A program made the position numbers and the translations under genes. A stretch of DNA of 56,366 nt from Pseudomonas morbosilactucae (GTDB taxonomy: Bacteria > Pseudomonadota > Gammaproteobacteria > Pseudomonadales > Pseudomonadaceae): positions 1 through 56,366 of the forward strand of contig NZ_JALQCW010000089.1 in NCBI RefSeq assembly GCF_023241715.1, given 5' to 3'. Under the pieces are notes generated by a model. That model searched no databases. It saw nothing but the letters and a program-made list of their open reading frames with translations, and was not told the origin of the DNA. Shown piece by piece: positions 15,952 to 25,296 of this stretch (positions within the stretch are counted from its first letter, which is position 1; the number at the start of each line of letters is the position of its first letter).

Positions 15952-17073
15952 TCAGCGCTTGCGCAGCAGCACGCTACCGATGGAGTACCCGGCACCAAAG
16001 GAACTGAGCACCGCCAGCGACCCGCTTGGCAGGTCGTCCTGGTAGCTGTGGAAGGCAATCACCGAACCCGCCGAACTGGTGTTGGCGTAGCGGTCGAGAA
16101 TCACCGGGGCCTCTTCCACCGAGGCTTCGCGGCCCAGGAGTTTCTTGACGATCAGGTGGTTCATGCTGAGGTTGGCCTGGTGCAGCCAGAAGCGCTTCAC
16201 GTCGGCAACGTTCAGTTGGTTTTCTTGCAAGTGGGTACCCACCAGCTCCGCCACCATAGGGCAGACGTCACGGAACACTTTGCGGCCTTCCTGGACGAAG
16301 AGTTTGTCCGGGGCGCCGATGCCCTCTTCCGCCGCGCGGTTGAGGAAACCGAAGTTGTTGCGGATGTTGTTGGAGAACTTGGTCAGCAGCTTGGTGCTGA
16401 CGATATCGAACTGGTAGGCCGAGGTGGCCAGGTCCGCGCGTTCGATGATCACGGCGGTGGCGGCGTCGCCGAAGATGAAGTGGCTGTCGCGGTCACGGAA
16501 ATTCAAATGACCGGTGCAGACTTCCGGGTTGACCATCAGGATCGCCCGGGCCTGGCCCAACTGCACGCTGTTGCAGGCGGCCTGGATGCCGAAGGTGGCC
16601 GAGGAACAGGCCACGTTCATGTCGAAGCCAAAACCCTGGATGCCCAGGGCTTCCTGGACTTCGATGGCGATGGCCGGGTAGGCGCGCTGCAGGTTGGAGC
16701 AGGCAACGATCACCCCGTCGATGTCGGCGGCGGTCTTGCCGGCGCGCTGCAGGGCCTGCTCGGCAGCGCCGACGGCCATCTGGCAAAGCACCGACCATTC
16801 ATCATTGGAGCGCTCGGGCAGGCGCGGCGCCATGCGCTGCGGGTCGAGGATGCCCTCTTTGTCCATGACAAAGCGGCTTTTGATGCCGGAGGCTTTTTCG
16901 ATAAAGGCGGCGCTGGACTCGGTCAGCGCCTGGACCTCGCCACGCTCGATGGCGGCGGCATTGTCGGCGTTGAATTGATGCACATAGGCATTGAAAGACT
17001 GCACCAGCTCTTCGTTGGAGATGCTGTTGGCCGGGGTGAAAAGGCCTGTGCCGCTGATGACGACGTTATGCAC
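15952..17073 (-). CDS. Beta-ketoacyl-ACP synthase III-like condensing enzyme
   Basis: A 373-residue thiolase-fold enzyme that should condense an acyl-CoA with malonyl-ACP. The catalytic triad is visible: Cys156 (NVACSSATFG), His298 (WLHQANLSMN) and Asn331 (RYANTSSAGS). The start is GTG at 17073 with GAGGAA about 8 bases upstream; the in-frame extension upstream lacks a ribosome site. It is longer than FabH (about 317 residues) and resembles the Pseudomonas enzyme that, as I recall, shunts medium-chain beta-oxidation acyl-CoAs into fatty acid synthesis. It lies directly upstream of the ECF sigma operon. Confidence 0.9.
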   Translation of the reverse strand: MHNVVISGTGLFTPANSISNEELVQSFNAYVHQFNADNAAAIERGEVQALTESSAAFIEKASGIKSRFVMDKEGILDPQRMAPRLPERSNDEWSVLCQMAVGAAEQALQRAGKTAADIDGVIVACSNLQRAYPAIAIEVQEALGIQGFGFDMNVACSSATFGIQAACNSVQLGQARAILMVNPEVCTGHLNFRDRDSHFIFGDAATAVIIERADLATSAYQFDIVSTKLLTKFSNNIRNNFGFLNRAAEEGIGAPDKLFVQEGRKVFRDVCPMVAELVGTHLQENQLNVADVKRFWLHQANLSMNHLIVKKLLGREASVEEAPVILDRYANTSSAGSVIAFHSYQDDLPSGSLAVLSSFGAGYSIGSVLLRKR

Positions 17074-17427
17074 GGTCGTTCCTCTATTTCTGTTCAGGCA
17101 GAAGGTATTGGCACCGACGTACCAAACCGTAAAGGGTCCACCCCGCAACAGACGGGACAGAGCCTGGCATCGCTTTATTCCGGTCCGCCTGGGCGGGCAC
17201 GGTATTTATGACGGCGGAGTTTGCCATAACCACTGGCATTTCGCCGCAATGGCGAGATTAACGGAACGGTTGCGCACGCCATCGCTGGCAAGCCGCCCCT
17301 ACAGGGGCCGAGGTGGGCAGTAAAAATTTGAAGGAGCACCACAAGTCATGTAGGAGCCGGCTTGCCGACGATGGCGATCTCACGGACGCCATCGCTGGCA
17401 AGCCAGCGCCTACACGGCATGGCGCGG
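17074..17427. repeat. Gene-free gap with three REP copies
   Basis: REPs lie at about 17278-17303 (direct), 17349-17376 (inverted) and 17388-17415 (direct), each a diverged form of GCCATCGCTGGCAAGCC...CTACA. The 17074-17277 part should hold the promoter of the KAS III-like gene; I see no other element there. Confidence 0.85.
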
Positions 17428-20400
17428 TCAGGGTTCGACCTGGCTCCATTGCTTGCTCAGGCGTTTATCGGAGATCGGGACTTTGGTACCCAGTTGCTGG
17501 GCAAACAACGACACCCGGTATTCCTCCAGCCACCAGCGGTACAACTCCAACTGCGGGTCGCGCTTGCCTTCCTGAGCGTGCTTGCTGGCACGGGCCTGGT
17601 ACTGGCTCCAGAGCCCGACCAGTTCACCGCTCCAGACCCGGTCCTTCTGCACCTGGCTGCCGAGCTTCTCGAAACGCAGCTCAATGGCCTTGAGGTAACG
17701 CGGCAGCTCCTTGAGCCACTGGGCCGGGGTTTCCCGGACAAACCCCGGGTACACCAAGTGGCTCAGTTGCGCCTTGATGTCGTTGAGGGCCACGGCCTGG
17801 GCCAGGTCGATCTTGCCCTTGAAGCGCTTTTGCAGGCCGTGCCACAGCTTGAGAATCTCCAGGGTCAGCCTGGCCAGCCGTTCGGCATGTTCGGTCCAGC
17901 CGCCGCGCTTGCGCTCGGCCAGGGAAGCCAGCCCGGCGCCATCCCGAGGCAAGGTGGCTTCGCCCTCCAGCACACAGCTGTCGAGGCTGGCCAGCAGGAT
18001 GTCTTCCACCAGGGCTTCGACGCGCCCCAGCTCGCGGTGCAGCAGGCCCAACTCGGTCAGCCCCGGCAGCTTGCCGCGCAGGAACTTGGCCGGCTCGGCC
18101 AACTGTTGCAACAGCAGGCGCTGCAAGGCCCGACGATGTTGGAACTCGGCTTCGGCGGCAGTGGAGAAACGCCCTTCCTTGACCGTACCGCCCTCTTCCA
18201 CCAGCGCCGGGTACACCGTCATCGACAGCCCGGCGATCTTTTGCTGAGTCTTCTCGGCCACCGCCGCAAACACCTTGGGCTCCACCGGCTGTTGGCTCTT
18301 CGCCGTTTGCGGCACGGCCAAGGCCGCCTGGCTGGCCTCGGCAAAGCGCGCGGTCAGCTCGGCCAGGTCCCGGCCTTCACCGAGGAACTTGCCCTGGCCG
18401 TCGACGATTTCCAGGTTCATCCGCAGGTGGCTTTCCACCTGTTGCGCGGCCTCGGCCCAGGCTTCGTCGCTGACCCGGGCGCCGGTCATGCGCAGCAGCT
18501 CCCGCCCCAGGGCCTGGGGCAGCGAGCCTTCGGCAAAGTCCATGCGTTGCAAGGCAGCCTTGACGAAGTCCGGCACCGGCACGAAGTTTTTGCGCAAGGC
18601 CTTGGGCAGGTTGCGCACCAGCGCAATGCACTTGGCCTCGATCACCCCCGGCACCAGCCATTCCAGGCGCTCGGCGGGCAAGGCCGGCAACAGCGGCGCC
18701 GGCACCCGCAGGGTCACGCCATCCCGGGGATGGTTGGGTTCGAAGTGATAACTCAGGGCCAGTTCCAGGTCGCCGATGTGCAGGGTGTCCGGGTATTGCA
18801 GCGCAGTGACTTCACTGGCCTCGCGGGCCAGCACGTCTTCCTCGCGCATGATCAGCAACTGTGGGTCTTTCTGGCTGTTGACCCGGTACCAGTTGTCGAA
18901 GGTGGCGGTCTGGTGAATCTCCGCCGGCAGCCGCGCGTCATAAAAGGCGAACAGGGTTTCCTCGTCCGCCAGGATGTCCCGACGCCGGGCCTTGGCTTCC
19001 AGGGCGTCGAGCTGCTCCAGCAATTGGGTGTTGGCACTCAGGCACTTGGCCTTGGACTGGATCTCCCCACGCACCAGCGCCTCGCGGATAAAAAGCTCGC
19101 GAGAGACCACCGGGTCCACCGGGCCGTAATGCACCGGCCGACGGCCCACCACGATCAGGCCGAACAGGGTGATCTGCTCGTACGCCACCACCTGCCCGCG
19201 CTTCTTCTCCCAATGGGGTTCGAAGTGGTTCTTCTTGATCAGGTGCCCGGCCAGGGGTTCGATCCAGTCCGGCTCGATCTTGGCCACCATGCGCGCATAC
19301 AGCTTGGTGGTTTCCACCAGCTCGGCGGTCATCAGCCATTGCGGACGCTTCTTGCCCAGGCCCGATGACGGGTGAATCCAGAAGCGTCGCTGACGGGCAC
19401 CGAGGTAGTCGCCGTCTTCGGTTTTCTGGCCGATCTGGCTGAGCAGGCCCACCAGCACCGCCTTGTGCAGTTTCGGGTAATCCGCCGGCTCTTTATTGAC
19501 GCTCAGTTGCAGGTCGCGGCAGATCAGGCTGAGTTGGCGATGGGAATCGCGCCACTCGCGCAGCCGCAGGTAGTTGAGGAAATTCTTGCGGCACCAGTTG
19601 CGCAGCGGGCTGGCGGTCAGGGCCTGGCGCTGCTCTTCAAAACCACGCCACAGATTGACCAGCCCGGCGAAGTCCGAGTCCACGTCTTTCCATTGGGCAT
19701 GGGCCTGGTCGGCGGCCTGCTGACGCTCCGGCGGGCGCTCGCGCGGGTCCTGGATCGACATGGCGCTGGCGACGATCAACACTTCCTGCAGGCTGCCCAG
19801 GCGCGCGGCTTCCAGCAGCATGCGGCCCATGCGCGGGTCCACCGGCAGCCGCGCCAGTTGCCGCCCCAGCGGGGTCAGCTGGCTGTTGCGGTCCACCGCC
19901 GAGAGTTCTTGCAGGAGGTTGAAACCGTCGCTGATGGCCTTGCCATCCGGCGGTTCGATAAACGGGAAATCGGTGATTTCACCCAGGCGCAGATGGAGCA
20001 TCTGCAGGATCACCGCCGCCAGGTTGGTACGCAGGATCTCGGGGTCGGTGAATTCCGGACGACCGAGGAAATCTTCCTCGCTGTACAGACGAATGCAGAT
20101 CCCCGGCTCGACCCGGCCGCAACGGCCTTTACGCTGGTTGGCACTGGCCTGGGAAACGGCTTCGATGGGCAGGCGCTGAACCTTGGCCCGGTAGCTGTAG
20201 CGACTGATGCGCGCGGTGCCGCTGTCAATCACGTAACGAATACCCGGCACGGTCAACGAGGTTTCCGCGACGTTGGTCGCCAGCACCACGCGCCGGCCCG
20301 GGTGGGACTGAAAAATCCGCTGCTGCTCGGCCGGCGACAGGCGCGCGTACAGCGGCAGGATCTCGGTGTGTTTGAGCTGGGCCTTGCGCAACATCTCGGC

Positions 20401-21324
20401 GGCGTCGCGAATCTCCCGCTCGCCGGGCAGGAACACCAGCACATCCCCCGGGCTGCGCCGCTCGCTGCGCTCATGGGCGGCGATTTCATCCAGGCTGGCA
20501 AGGATCGCCTGGTCCACGGTCAGGTCGTCCTCGACGCGGTTGCCCTCCTCGTCCTGTTCCAGGGTCAGGGGGCGATACCACGTGTCCACCGGGAAGGTAC
20601 GCCCGGACACCTCGACAATCGGCGCATCGTTGAAGTGCTTGGAGAAGCGCTCCAGGTCGATGGTCGCCGAGGTGATGATGACTTTGAGGTCCGGGCGACG
20701 CGGCAGCAGGGTCTTCAGGTAGCCCAACAGGAAGTCGATGTTCAGGCTGCGCTCGTGGGCCTCGTCGACGATGATCGTGTCGTAGCGTTCCAGGTAGCGG
20801 TCGTTCTGGGTTTCCGCCAGCAGGATGCCGTCGGTCATCAACTTGATCAGGGTATTGGAATCGCTCTGGTCCTCGAAGCGCACCTGGTAGCCCACCAGTG
20901 CCCCCAGTGGGGTGGCCAGTTCTTCGGCGACCCGGCTGGCCACGCTGCGCGCCGCAATCCGCCGCGGCTGGGTATGACCGATCAGGCCGTGCTGACCGCG
21001 ACCGATTTCCAGGCAGATTTTCGGCAACTGAGTGGTTTTACCCGAGCCGGTTTCACCGGCAATGATCAGCACCTGGTGCTTGAGCAGCGCCGCCTTGATT
21101 TCGTCGCGCTTGGCGGCGATGGGCAGGCTGTCGTCATAACGAATCAGCGGCACGCTGGCCCGCCGCGCCGTGACCTGGGCACAGGACGCCTGCATGCGCT
21201 CGACCCACTGGGCGAGCTTGGCCTCATCGGGCTTCTTGCGCAGCTCAAGCAACTGCCGCCGCAACCGATGACGGTCGGCGAGCATGGCTTGGTCGAGGTT
21301 TTTCAGCAGTTGGTCGGTAGTCAT
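17428..21324 (-). CDS. hrpA: ATP-dependent RNA helicase HrpA
   Basis: A 1298-residue DEAH-box helicase. Walker A GETGSGKT (90-97), DEAH (187-190), SAT (ITSATIDLERF), the nucleic-acid-binding QRKGRCGRVEPG, then HA2/OB-fold modules and the long DUF3418 C-terminal region, ending KVPISDKRLSKQWSQVEP. Full length for bacterial HrpA (about 1300). HrpA acts in mRNA processing and, in E. coli, in rescue of stalled or collided ribosomes. The start MTTDQLLKNL is conserved in style. It is a single gene, flanked by REPs downstream and a heptamer repeat upstream. Confidence 0.97.
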   Translation of the reverse strand: MTTDQLLKNLDQAMLADRHRLRRQLLELRKKPDEAKLAQWVERMQASCAQVTARRASVPLIRYDDSLPIAAKRDEIKAALLKHQVLIIAGETGSGKTTQLPKICLEIGRGQHGLIGHTQPRRIAARSVASRVAEELATPLGALVGYQVRFEDQSDSNTLIKLMTDGILLAETQNDRYLERYDTIIVDEAHERSLNIDFLLGYLKTLLPRRPDLKVIITSATIDLERFSKHFNDAPIVEVSGRTFPVDTWYRPLTLEQDEEGNRVEDDLTVDQAILASLDEIAAHERSERRSPGDVLVFLPGEREIRDAAEMLRKAQLKHTEILPLYARLSPAEQQRIFQSHPGRRVVLATNVAETSLTVPGIRYVIDSGTARISRYSYRAKVQRLPIEAVSQASANQRKGRCGRVEPGICIRLYSEEDFLGRPEFTDPEILRTNLAAVILQMLHLRLGEITDFPFIEPPDGKAISDGFNLLQELSAVDRNSQLTPLGRQLARLPVDPRMGRMLLEAARLGSLQEVLIVASAMSIQDPRERPPERQQAADQAHAQWKDVDSDFAGLVNLWRGFEEQRQALTASPLRNWCRKNFLNYLRLREWRDSHRQLSLICRDLQLSVNKEPADYPKLHKAVLVGLLSQIGQKTEDGDYLGARQRRFWIHPSSGLGKKRPQWLMTAELVETTKLYARMVAKIEPDWIEPLAGHLIKKNHFEPHWEKKRGQVVAYEQITLFGLIVVGRRPVHYGPVDPVVSRELFIREALVRGEIQSKAKCLSANTQLLEQLDALEAKARRRDILADEETLFAFYDARLPAEIHQTATFDNWYRVNSQKDPQLLIMREEDVLAREASEVTALQYPDTLHIGDLELALSYHFEPNHPRDGVTLRVPAPLLPALPAERLEWLVPGVIEAKCIALVRNLPKALRKNFVPVPDFVKAALQRMDFAEGSLPQALGRELLRMTGARVSDEAWAEAAQQVESHLRMNLEIVDGQGKFLGEGRDLAELTARFAEASQAALAVPQTAKSQQPVEPKVFAAVAEKTQQKIAGLSMTVYPALVEEGGTVKEGRFSTAAEAEFQHRRALQRLLLQQLAEPAKFLRGKLPGLTELGLLHRELGRVEALVEDILLASLDSCVLEGEATLPRDGAGLASLAERKRGGWTEHAERLARLTLEILKLWHGLQKRFKGKIDLAQAVALNDIKAQLSHLVYPGFVRETPAQWLKELPRYLKAIELRFEKLGSQVQKDRVWSGELVGLWSQYQARASKHAQEGKRDPQLELYRWWLEEYRVSLFAQQLGTKVPISDKRLSKQWSQVEP

Positions 21325-21391
21325 AGAGCAGCGGCAGGCTTCAAGCGAAAAGCGGCAAGATTAACGCAATGGCTCATATTTAGCTTGTGGG

Positions 21392-21470
21392 GCAGCGGCA
21401 AGCGGCAAGATTAAAGCAGCGTCGTGCTCTGGCTTTGGCTTGCCGCTTGCCGCTTACCGCTTACCGCTGC
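21392..21470. repeat. Heptamer tandem repeat with inverted arms
   Basis: Left arm AGCGGCAAGCGGCAAG (21394-21409) is the exact reverse complement of CTTGCCGCTTGCCGCT (21439-21454). The right arm continues with two variant heptamers, giving CTTGCCG twice then CTTACCG twice. A further degenerate copy (AGCGGCAGGCTTCAAGCG) lies at about 21329-21346. It fills the gap between hrpA and aceK and is unrelated in sequence to the REPs. Confidence 0.8.
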
Positions 21471-21472
21471 CT

Positions 21473-23191
21473 CTACTCCTCAGCCCCTTTGCGCCGATAC
21501 GGGAACACGTCGATGACCTTGCCGGAGCGAATGGCTGCTTGCAGGCTATTCCAGTAATCGGCGTTGTACAGCTCGCCATGCAATTGGTTGAACAGTTTGC
21601 GCTGCCCGGCATCGGCAAACAGGAACGGCGGGAACTCCTCGGGGAACACGTCCAGCGGGCCGATGGAGTACCAGGGCTCGGAAGCCATTTCATCCTCGGG
21701 GGTGCGCGGTTCCGGGATGTGGCGGAAGTTGGCCTCGGTGAGAAAGCAGATTTCGTCGTAGTCGTAGAACACCACCCGGCCGTGACGGGTGACGCCGAAG
21801 TTCTTCAGCAGCATATCGCCGGGGAAGATATTCGCCGCCGCCAGCTGCTTGATGGCCAGGCCGTAATCTTCCAGGGCTTCGCGCACCTGGGCTTCGTTGG
21901 CATTTTCCAGGTACAGGTTGAGCGGGGTCATGCGCCGTTCGGTCCAGCAGTGGCGGATCAGCACCGTCTCGCCCTCCACCGCCACCGTGGACGGCGCCAC
22001 CTCCAGCAGTTCTTCAAGGCAGGCCGGGTCGAATTTGCTCAGGGGAAAGCGGAAATCGGCGAACTCCTGGGTGTCGGCCATGCGCCCGACCCGGTCCACG
22101 CTTTTCACCAGGCGGTACTTCTCGATCACCGTGGCCCGGTCGACGTTTTTCGACGGCGAGAACCGGTCCTTGATGATTTTGAACACCGTGTTGAACCCCG
22201 GCAGGGTGAACACGCTCATGACCATGCCGCGCACGCCGGGCGCCATGATGAACTGGTCGTCGGTGTTGGCCAGGTGGTTGATCAGCGCCCGGTAGAACTC
22301 GGACTTGCCGTGCTTGTAGAACCCGATGGAGGTGTACAGCTCGGCAATGTGCTTGCCCGGCAGGATGCGCCGCAAAAAGCCGATGAACTCCGCCGGCACC
22401 GGCACATCCACCATGAAATAGGAGCGGGTGAAGGAAAAGATGATCGAGACATCGGCCTCGTCGGTGATCAAGGCATCGATCTGGATGCCCCGGCCTTCGC
22501 GGTGCAGCAGGGGAATCACCAGGGGCCACTGCTCATCCTGGGTGTACAGGCGCCCCACCAGGTAGGCGCCCTTGTTGCGGTACAGCACCGAGGAGAACAG
22601 CTCCACCGCCAGTTGCGGGTCCTTGCACACCCAGTCCGGCAGGTTTTCGCGCAACTGGGCTTCCAGGCGCCGCAGGTCGCTGGGCAAATCGGCGTAGGGC
22701 TCGCTGAAGCCGTAGTCGATGAAAATCTGTTCCAGTGTGGCCGCCAGTTGTCCCGCGGGCTTGTAGGTGCGGGTCTGCGCTGCCCGGGCCCGGCGCAGGC
22801 TGGGCCGGGTGGTGTGGATAAACATGCAGCCGTCGCTGATCAGGTCATGGCTGAACAGCCCGCAGAAGGTCGAGTTGTACCAGGTCTCGGACAGCTCATC
22901 GTCGAAGCGCAGGTCGATCAGGCTGATGTAGGCACTCTTGACCAGCGGCCACTGGCTGACATCCAGCAGCACCTCGGCAGCAAAGGCTGCGCGCAGGCGG
23001 GCCACGGTTTCGCCGACCTTGTCTTCATAGAGGTTGATCCGCGCCGCTGAGGCCTGCTGCGCCTCCTGCCATTGGGCCCGCTCGAAACGCATCCGCGCAC
23101 CGTCGGTGATTCGGCGGAAGTGCTCACGATAATCGTCGAAGCCCTCGAGGATCATTCGAGCGATATCGGCGGCTGGCCATGACTGCGACAT
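21473..23191 (-). CDS. aceK: Isocitrate dehydrogenase kinase/phosphatase
   Basis: A 572-residue bifunctional enzyme that phosphorylates and dephosphorylates isocitrate dehydrogenase, directing carbon into the glyoxylate shunt on acetate or fatty acids. Family signatures are visible along the length: FDDYREHFRRIT, FFSHDLISDG-like CGLFSHDLISDGCMF, APGVRGMVMSVFTLP, FGVTRHGRVVFYDYDEICFL and EDEMASEPWYSIGPLDVFPEEF. Length is normal. ATG at 23191 has GAGG about 8 bases upstream. As usual in Pseudomonas it is not next to aceA or aceB. It ends in the heptamer-repeat region shared with hrpA. Confidence 0.97.
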   Translation of the reverse strand: MSQSWPAADIARMILEGFDDYREHFRRITDGARMRFERAQWQEAQQASAARINLYEDKVGETVARLRAAFAAEVLLDVSQWPLVKSAYISLIDLRFDDELSETWYNSTFCGLFSHDLISDGCMFIHTTRPSLRRARAAQTRTYKPAGQLAATLEQIFIDYGFSEPYADLPSDLRRLEAQLRENLPDWVCKDPQLAVELFSSVLYRNKGAYLVGRLYTQDEQWPLVIPLLHREGRGIQIDALITDEADVSIIFSFTRSYFMVDVPVPAEFIGFLRRILPGKHIAELYTSIGFYKHGKSEFYRALINHLANTDDQFIMAPGVRGMVMSVFTLPGFNTVFKIIKDRFSPSKNVDRATVIEKYRLVKSVDRVGRMADTQEFADFRFPLSKFDPACLEELLEVAPSTVAVEGETVLIRHCWTERRMTPLNLYLENANEAQVREALEDYGLAIKQLAAANIFPGDMLLKNFGVTRHGRVVFYDYDEICFLTEANFRHIPEPRTPEDEMASEPWYSIGPLDVFPEEFPPFLFADAGQRKLFNQLHGELYNADYWNSLQAAIRSGKVIDVFPYRRKGAEE

Positions 23192-23603
23192 AGGAAAACC
23201 TCTGCGGGAATTTTCAGTGCCTGAGCTTAGCCAGTGAAACGGCTTGAGGAGAAGCGCATTTTTAACCCACGAAGCAGCCGGGGACGTCGCATGGACACAG
23301 CCACTTGCAATTATTTTTAATCGACCGTTCGGTCAAAAAAATACCCACAAGTCATCCGACGCCAACTTGATCGATTCCCTCGCAGGCCGCCTACCACTTG
23401 CCCTGCACGCCAATAACCCGGCGTCAATAAATCTCCAACTCCCTCGACTCGAACCAAACGCCCTTCTTGATCCAAGGCAACACCGGGGCAAATGCGCCTT
23501 ACCAGAGTGATGGCTCTTTGATATACAGCGCGCCTTCATGCCCTAAAAACAAAATCCAAGTGCGAAGAGGAATACCCATGTCAAACCGCCCAAGGAGCAA
23601 TTT
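23192..23603. other. Gene-free gap between aceK and the chemoreceptor
   Basis: A 412-base divergent intergenic region, more AT-rich than its surroundings. It should carry both promoters. It also contains a TetR-operator-like palindrome (listed separately). Short ORFs here have no recognisable similarity or ribosome site and I do not call them. Confidence 0.6.
23323..23334. promoter_or_regulatory. TetR-operator-like palindrome
   Basis: GACCG-TT-CGGTC is a perfect 5-bp inverted repeat with a 2-base centre, in a very AT-rich setting (TTTTTAAT before, AAAAAAAT after). GACCG(N2)CGGTC is a common half-site arrangement for TetR/AcrR repressors. No TetR gene is in the window. It is about 130 bases upstream of the aceK start and 270 upstream of the chemoreceptor. 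Confidence 0.35.
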
Positions 23604-25229
23604 ATGTCGATCAGGAACATTCGCATCGGTCTGCGCGCCGCACTGAGTTTTGCGCTACTGGCCACCCTGTTGGTCGTAGTCGGAGTGTTTTCCCTGGGGC
23701 AGATGGCGACCCTGCGCGAAAGCGCCAAAGTCATCGAAGAATCCTGGATGCCGAGCATCGAGAACATCCATGACGGTGCGGCCAACGTCGCCTCGATCCG
23801 CATGGAAGCCCTGCGCCTGATCGCCAACAACCAGGCCGCCAGCCACGATAAAAGCAAAGCCATCATCAGCAGCGAGCGCCAGGAACTGGCCGGACGCCTG
23901 AAGGATTATGCGGCGAACATGAGCACGGACCAGGAACGGGTCATGCTCGACAAAGTACAGAACGCTATCGCCCAGTACTTGAAGATCCTCGACCAGATCA
24001 TCGTGCAGATCGACAACGGCCAAACCACCCAAGCCTACACCCGGCTCAACGACGAACTGTCGCCGGTGGGCACAGTCCTCGACCAGGCCCTGGAAGACCT
24101 GATCGTGTTCAACCAGCAAGGCGCCGATGCCGCCTCGGATAACGCTGCACTGATGTATGACCGCTCGGTGTGGATCGTCAGCCTGATCATCATCGTCGCC
24201 CTGGTGGCCACCCTGCTCCTGGCCTGGCAGTTGACCCGCAGCATCACCACGCCCCTGAGCCAGGCCCTGGCCGTGGCCCGGACCATCGCCGCCGGCGACC
24301 TGAGCCAGACGGTGAACGGCAGCGGCAAGGATGAACCGGCGCAACTGCTCAGCGCCCTGGCCACCATGCAGGACAACCTGCGCGCCACCCTGCGGGGCAT
24401 CAGCGATTCGTCCCAGCAACTGGCCTCCGCCGCCGAAGAGATGAGTTCGGTCATGGAGCAGAGCACCCGTGGCCTGCAGATGCAGAACGATGAAATCGAA
24501 CAGGCCGCCACCGCCGTCACTGAAATGAGCGCGGCGGTGGATGAAGTGGCCGGCAACGCCGTGTCCAGCGCCGAAGCCTCCCAGGCGTCGGACGAGGACA
24601 GCAAGCACGGGCATTACCAGGTCAGCGAAACCATCAGTTCGATCCAGAACCTGGTGAGCGAAGTGCTCGGTGCCTCGGAACAGGCCCAGGGCCTGGCGAG
24701 CCAGGCCCAAGACATCAGCAAGGTGCTGGAAGTGATTCGCGGCATCGCCGGGCAGACCAACCTGCTAGCCCTCAACGCGGCGATCGAGGCTGCACGGGCC
24801 GGGGAAGCCGGTCGCGGCTTTGCGGTGGTGGCCGACGAAGTCCGCTCGCTGGCCCAGCGCACCCAGGATTCCACCGAAGAAATCGAGCAGATGATCCTGC
24901 GCATCCAGCAAGGCACCGACGCCACCGTGGGCGCCTTGCAAAGCAGTGCCGAGCACGCCGGAGACACCCTGAAGCGGGCCAACAGCGCCGGCAGCGCCCT
25001 GGAGAAAATCACCTCGGCGATTTCCCATATCAGCCAGCGCAACCTGGTGATCGCCAGTGCCGCCGAGCAGCAGGCCCTGGTGGCCCGGGACGTCGATCGC
25101 AGCCTGGTGAACATCCGCGACCTGTCGACCCAGACCGCCGCCGGTGCCACCCAGACCTCGGCCGCCAGCCAGGAACTGTCGCGCCTGGCCATCGACCTCA
25201 ACGGCTTGGTGACCCGCTTCGTGCTGTAA
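23604..25229 (+). CDS. Methyl-accepting chemotaxis protein with four-helix-bundle sensor
   Basis: A 541-residue transmembrane chemoreceptor. TM1 lies at about residues 11-33 (LRAALSFALLATLLVVVGVFSL) and TM2 at about 189-210 (WIVSLIIIVALVATLLLAWQL). Between them is a roughly 155-residue helical periplasmic domain of the 4HB_MCP type, with IRMEALRLIANNQ. A HAMP domain follows, then the signalling domain with hairpin tip GQTNLLALNAAIEAARAGEAGRGFAVVADEVRSLA. No C-terminal CheR/CheB pentapeptide is present. AAGGAG lies 8 bases upstream of the ATG. Ligand unknown. Confidence 0.95.
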   Translation: MSIRNIRIGLRAALSFALLATLLVVVGVFSLGQMATLRESAKVIEESWMPSIENIHDGAANVASIRMEALRLIANNQAASHDKSKAIISSERQELAGRLKDYAANMSTDQERVMLDKVQNAIAQYLKILDQIIVQIDNGQTTQAYTRLNDELSPVGTVLDQALEDLIVFNQQGADAASDNAALMYDRSVWIVSLIIIVALVATLLLAWQLTRSITTPLSQALAVARTIAAGDLSQTVNGSGKDEPAQLLSALATMQDNLRATLRGISDSSQQLASAAEEMSSVMEQSTRGLQMQNDEIEQAATAVTEMSAAVDEVAGNAVSSAEASQASDEDSKHGHYQVSETISSIQNLVSEVLGASEQAQGLASQAQDISKVLEVIRGIAGQTNLLALNAAIEAARAGEAGRGFAVVADEVRSLAQRTQDSTEEIEQMILRIQQGTDATVGALQSSAEHAGDTLKRANSAGSALEKITSAISHISQRNLVIASAAEQQALVARDVDRSLVNIRDLSTQTAAGATQTSAASQELSRLAIDLNGLVTRFVL

Positions 25230-25296
25230 CGGATGCATTAGGGTTTGCCAGCCCCCCAGGCCCTCGGCAACACTCTCGCCCCTGAAAAAGCCAAGA

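Noticed and set aside
17362..21414. Two long plus-strand ORFs (668 and 680 residues) opposite hrpA
   Set aside because: Both are shadows of the 1298-residue helicase, with low-complexity Gln/Gly/His composition and no start signals.
21440..23050. 536-residue plus-strand ORF opposite aceK
   Set aside because: Shadow frame; aceK on the other strand is full length and well conserved.
23244..23510. 88-residue ORF in the aceK/chemoreceptor gap
   Set aside because: No ribosome site, no hydrophobic or domain pattern; it merely spans the AT-rich gap.
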